A program made the position numbers and the translations under genes. From assembly GCA_023433265.1 (NCBI GenBank), contig JAEZDR010000065.1:1-8473 (forward strand): a stretch of 8,473 bases of DNA, written 5' to 3'. Under the pieces are notes generated by a model, which did no database searches, was not told the origin of the DNA, and worked only from the letters and a program-made list of their open reading frames with translations. The DNA is from Bacteroidota bacterium. Its GTDB lineage: Bacteria; Bacteroidota; Bacteroidia; Chitinophagales; Chitinophagaceae. This document shows positions 6,184-8,473 of this stretch, in pieces (within the stretch, counting starts at the first letter, position 1; each line of letters starts with the position of its first letter).

Positions 6184-7353
6184 ATGTCTCTTTATACTAA
6201 ACGCGGTGTATCGGCGCAGAAGGAAGAAGTACACCAGGCTGTAAAAAACCTTAGCCAGGGATTGTATCCAAATGCATTCTGTAAGATGTATCCCGATTAC
6301 CTTACCGGGAATTCTGAATATGTAAACGTAATGCATGCTGACGGGGCAGGCACTAAATCTATTTTAGCATACCTCTATTGGAAGGAAACCGGTGACATGA
6401 GCGTATGGGAAGGAATTGCACAGGATGCGGTGGCTATGAACCTGGACGATCTGCTTTGTGTTGGAGTTTATGATAACATTCTTTTTTCCTCGACAATTGA
6501 CAGGAACAAACAATTAATTCCGGGGCAGGTGATAGAGGCGGTGATTAAAGGAACCCAACAGTTCTTTGAACAGTTAAAGAAATATGGGGTAAACATTGCC
6601 TACCTTGGTGGAGAAACAGCTGATGTGGGTGATGTAGTGCGAACTATTGCCGTAAACGGGACCATGGCTGCACGGTGGCAGGCGAAAAAAGTAATTACAA
6701 ACAACAATATCAAACCTGGTAATGTGATCGTAGGTTTCGCCAGCTATGGGCAGGCAAATTACGAGCATCATTACAATAGTGGGCTGGGAAGCAACGGCCT
6801 CACGAGTGCGCGCCACGATGTGCTTACGAAACATTATGCGAAAGAGTTTCCTGAATCCTACGATCCGTCCCTCGATCCGGCGGTAGTTTACATCGGCGAC
6901 AGTAAAATGACTGACACTTTGAGTTTTAACGGGACCGATCATACAATAGGGAAGTTACTATTGTCGCCCACCCGCACTTATGCGCCCTTAATGAAATTAT
7001 TGCTCGAGGAGCAGTTCCATGATATTGATGGTGCAATACATTGCAGTGGGGGAGGTCAAACCAAATGCATGAAATACCTGCCTACCGCGCTTCGGGTTAT
7101 TAAAGACAACTTGTTTCTGCCACCTCCTATCTTCAGACTAATACAAGCAAACAGTGGTGCAGACGACAGGGAAATGTACCAGGTATTCAATATGGGGCAC
7201 AGGCTCGAGATATTTACTTCGGAGGCAGCAGCGCCAAAAATGATTGAAACAGCAAAAACTTTAGGAATCGAGGCTAAAGTAGTAGGAAGGGTAGAGTCGT
7301 CTGATACTAAACAACTGCAACTACACGTAAATGGTGCTGTTATTGAGTATTAG
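6184..7353 (+). CDS. purM: Phosphoribosylformylglycinamidine cyclo-ligase (AIR synthase)
   Basis: PurM closes FGAM to AIR with ATP, the fifth step of purine synthesis. The 389-residue product is longer than E. coli PurM (about 345) and clearly divergent, but the family blocks are in order: HADGAGTK (51-58), equivalent to GTDGVGTK; GGETADVGD (142-150), equivalent to GGETAEMPG; GLGSNGLTSAR (200-210), equivalent to GLHSNGYSLVR; SPTRTYAPL (261-269); the HCSGGG glycine motif (286-291); and MYQVFNMGHRLEI (331-343), equivalent to MYRTFNCG. This is the form I know from Bacteroides, so the divergence is lineage-typical rather than a change of function. Another PurM/SelD/HypE-type synthase is unlikely given these matches. 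The neighbours are not purine genes; ftsE follows after 37 bp with its own promoter. Confidence 0.92.
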   Translation: MSLYTKRGVSAQKEEVHQAVKNLSQGLYPNAFCKMYPDYLTGNSEYVNVMHADGAGTKSILAYLYWKETGDMSVWEGIAQDAVAMNLDDLLCVGVYDNILFSSTIDRNKQLIPGQVIEAVIKGTQQFFEQLKKYGVNIAYLGGETADVGDVVRTIAVNGTMAARWQAKKVITNNNIKPGNVIVGFASYGQANYEHHYNSGLGSNGLTSARHDVLTKHYAKEFPESYDPSLDPAVVYIGDSKMTDTLSFNGTDHTIGKLLLSPTRTYAPLMKLLLEEQFHDIDGAIHCSGGGQTKCMKYLPTALRVIKDNLFLPPPIFRLIQANSGADDREMYQVFNMGHRLEIFTSEAAAPKMIETAKTLGIEAKVVGRVESSDTKQLQLHVNGAVIEY

Positions 7354-7372
7354 TCTATAACAATTACATTTG
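7343..7372 (+). promoter_or_regulatory. ftsE promoter (-33 and -7)
   Basis: TTG at 7343-7345, a 19-nt spacer, then TACATTTG at 7365-7372 is the best complete Bacteroidota-type promoter in the window. The -33 element lies within the last codons of purM and the -7 box in the 37-bp gap. The expected start gives a leader of about 13 nt, A-rich just before the ftsE ATG. Confidence 0.65.
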
Positions 7373-7390
7373 ACCAGCTAAAAATTTGCA

Positions 7391-8077
7391 ATGCCCGAAA
7401 CAGTAGTCTCAATAAGGAACGCGAATATTTACCAGGGAGTAAACCTTGTATTGCAGGATGTAAACTTCGAAATCAGCCGGGGTGAGTTTGTCTATCTCGT
7501 TGGTAAAACAGGCACAGGTAAAAGCAGTTTGCTTAAAACGCTTTATGGTGAGCTGAAGCTAAAAGAAGGTGATGCAAACGTTGTGGGCTTTAACCTGAAA
7601 GATATGAACTGGAAGAAAGTTCCTTACCTGAGGAGGAACCTTGGCGTTGTGTTCCAGGATTTTCAGTTGCTGACAGACCGGAACGTGCATGAAAACCTCA
7701 AGTTTGTTTTGAAAGCAACGGGCTGGAAGGACAATAAACTGATGGAAGAAAAAATCAATGATGTTCTTGATAAAGTAGGGCTAAGGAGTAAGGGTTTTAA
7801 ATACCCTTTTGAAATGAGTGGCGGAGAACAACAAAGAGTAGACATAGCAAGGGCGCTGTTAAACTCGCCTAAACTTCTTCTTGCCGACGAGCCTACCGGT
7901 AACCTGGATCCTGAAACAAGCGATGAGATTATGCAATTGATGTTTCACATTGCCAAAGATTATGGCACTGCTGTAATTATGGCTACGCATGATTTCATTG
8001 TGATCAATCGTTACCCCTCCCGCATGTTGAAAACAGAAAGGGGGAGAGTTTTTGACAGTGCAACCTTAAACGTTTAA
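7391..8077 (+). CDS. ftsE: Cell division ATP-binding protein FtsE
   Basis: FtsE is the ATPase of the FtsEX complex, which at the division septum relays ATP hydrolysis through the membrane protein FtsX to peptidoglycan hydrolases. The 228-residue protein is a single ABC ATPase domain of normal length: Walker A GKTGTGKSS (38-46), Q-loop Gln89 in VFQDFQLL, signature MSGGEQQR (142-149), Walker B and D-loop LLADEPTGNLD (163-173) and switch His200 in ATHD. FtsE is suggested over LolD or MacB-type relatives by the QDFQLL, RNVHENL and ALLNSPKLLLADEPTGNLD blocks. FtsX is not next to it: purM lies upstream and coaX downstream. Residue 151 after the signature is Asp where many relatives have a small or hydrophobic residue. 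Confidence 0.88.
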   Translation: MPETVVSIRNANIYQGVNLVLQDVNFEISRGEFVYLVGKTGTGKSSLLKTLYGELKLKEGDANVVGFNLKDMNWKKVPYLRRNLGVVFQDFQLLTDRNVHENLKFVLKATGWKDNKLMEEKINDVLDKVGLRSKGFKYPFEMSGGEQQRVDIARALLNSPKLLLADEPTGNLDPETSDEIMQLMFHIAKDYGTAVIMATHDFIVINRYPSRMLKTERGRVFDSATLNV

Positions 8078-8098
8078 AGCTACCGTTACCTAATATAC

Positions 8099-8473
8099 AT
8101 GCGCACAACACTCTGCTTCGACTTTGGCAATACTAGGTTGAAGGCTGCCGTATTTGCAAACGATGATTTGAAAGAAGTGATCGTGCTTGACAAAGCGGAC
8201 GAGCAGACCGCCTCTGATTTATTGGTCAAGTATCAACCTCATCATGCTATTTTATCATCGGTTATTCATCACGACAACGATTTTGTGGAAGTACTGGAAC
8301 ATGGCACTAGGCTGCATGTGCTCAGCTCTGCCTCAAAGCTCCCGTTCACTATACCGGTTGCCAAACCTGAAACCGTTGGCGCCGACAGGCTCGCGCTATG
8401 CGCTGCCGCTGTTACCATGCACCCCGGTCGGCATAGTTTAGTGATCGGTTTGGGTTCATGCGTCACCTACAAC
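8099..8473 (+). CDS. coaX: Type III pantothenate kinase (partial, 3' end cut)
   Basis: CoaX phosphorylates pantothenate, the first step of coenzyme A synthesis, and belongs to the ASKHA fold. The first 125 codons are present and the frame is open to the window end; full family members are about 240-260 residues. Seen are the phosphate-binding loop DFGNTRLK (8-15), SSVIHH (53-58), KPETVGADRLAL (89-100) with the likely catalytic Asp96, and the start of the second phosphate motif at 115-125. That last block reads VIGLGSCVTYN where most relatives have a VVDxGTAxTxD pattern, so two acidic positions are changed. The ATG follows the ftsE stop by 21 bp and no -7 box lies between, so it is probably in the ftsE transcript. 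Confidence 0.9.
   Translation, partial: MRTTLCFDFGNTRLKAAVFANDDLKEVIVLDKADEQTASDLLVKYQPHHAILSSVIHHDNDFVEVLEHGTRLHVLSSASKLPFTIPVAKPETVGADRLALCAAAVTMHPGRHSLVIGLGSCVTYN

Noticed and set aside
8187..8441. 84-codon plus-strand frame near the window end
   Set aside because: It is out of frame with coaX, which has clear family motifs over the same DNA.

Overview
The window looks like ordinary chromosomal DNA from a member of the Bacteroidota, most likely the Chitinophagaceae or a close relative. Four things suggest this: SecA is very long, with insertions of the Bacteroidota type; PurM is the divergent Bacteroidota form; almost every gene is preceded by a TAnnTTTG promoter element, the -7 box of the Bacteroidota primary sigma factor; and no convincing Shine-Dalgarno sequences precede the starts. 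The family-level placement is from memory of protein families, not from a search.

Layout: 1-140 is the leader of secA with one possible -7 box. 141-3602 (+) is secA, complete. 3603-3871 is a spacer with two heptamer repeat arrays, a G-rich, C-poor stretch, and the holA promoter at its end. 3872-4855 (+) is holA. 4856-5163 is a convergent spacer with a strong GC hairpin, a second G-rich, C-poor stretch, three 11-bp repeats and two short heptamer arrays. 5164-6105 (-) is ribF. 6106-6183 is a compact divergent promoter region. 6184-7353 (+) is purM. 7391-8077 (+) is ftsE with its own well-formed promoter overlapping the end of purM. 8099-8473 (+) is the first 125 codons of coaX, cut by the window edge and probably co-transcribed with ftsE.

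The genes are housekeeping functions from different pathways: protein export (SecA), the replication clamp loader (HolA), FMN/FAD synthesis (RibF), purine synthesis (PurM), cell division (FtsE) and coenzyme A synthesis (CoaX). No mobile element, CRISPR array, RNA gene, toxin-antitoxin pair or defence gene is visible, and I see no new multi-gene system. The unexplained structure is all in the two spacers either side of holA. They hold several different short tandem repeats, three of the four families with an exact 7-bp period, and strongly strand-asymmetric stretches that would read as C-rich, G-poor RNA on the minus strand, which is what Rho-dependent termination needs. Promoter placement also predicts that holA and ribF are transcribed as leaderless or nearly leaderless mRNAs.
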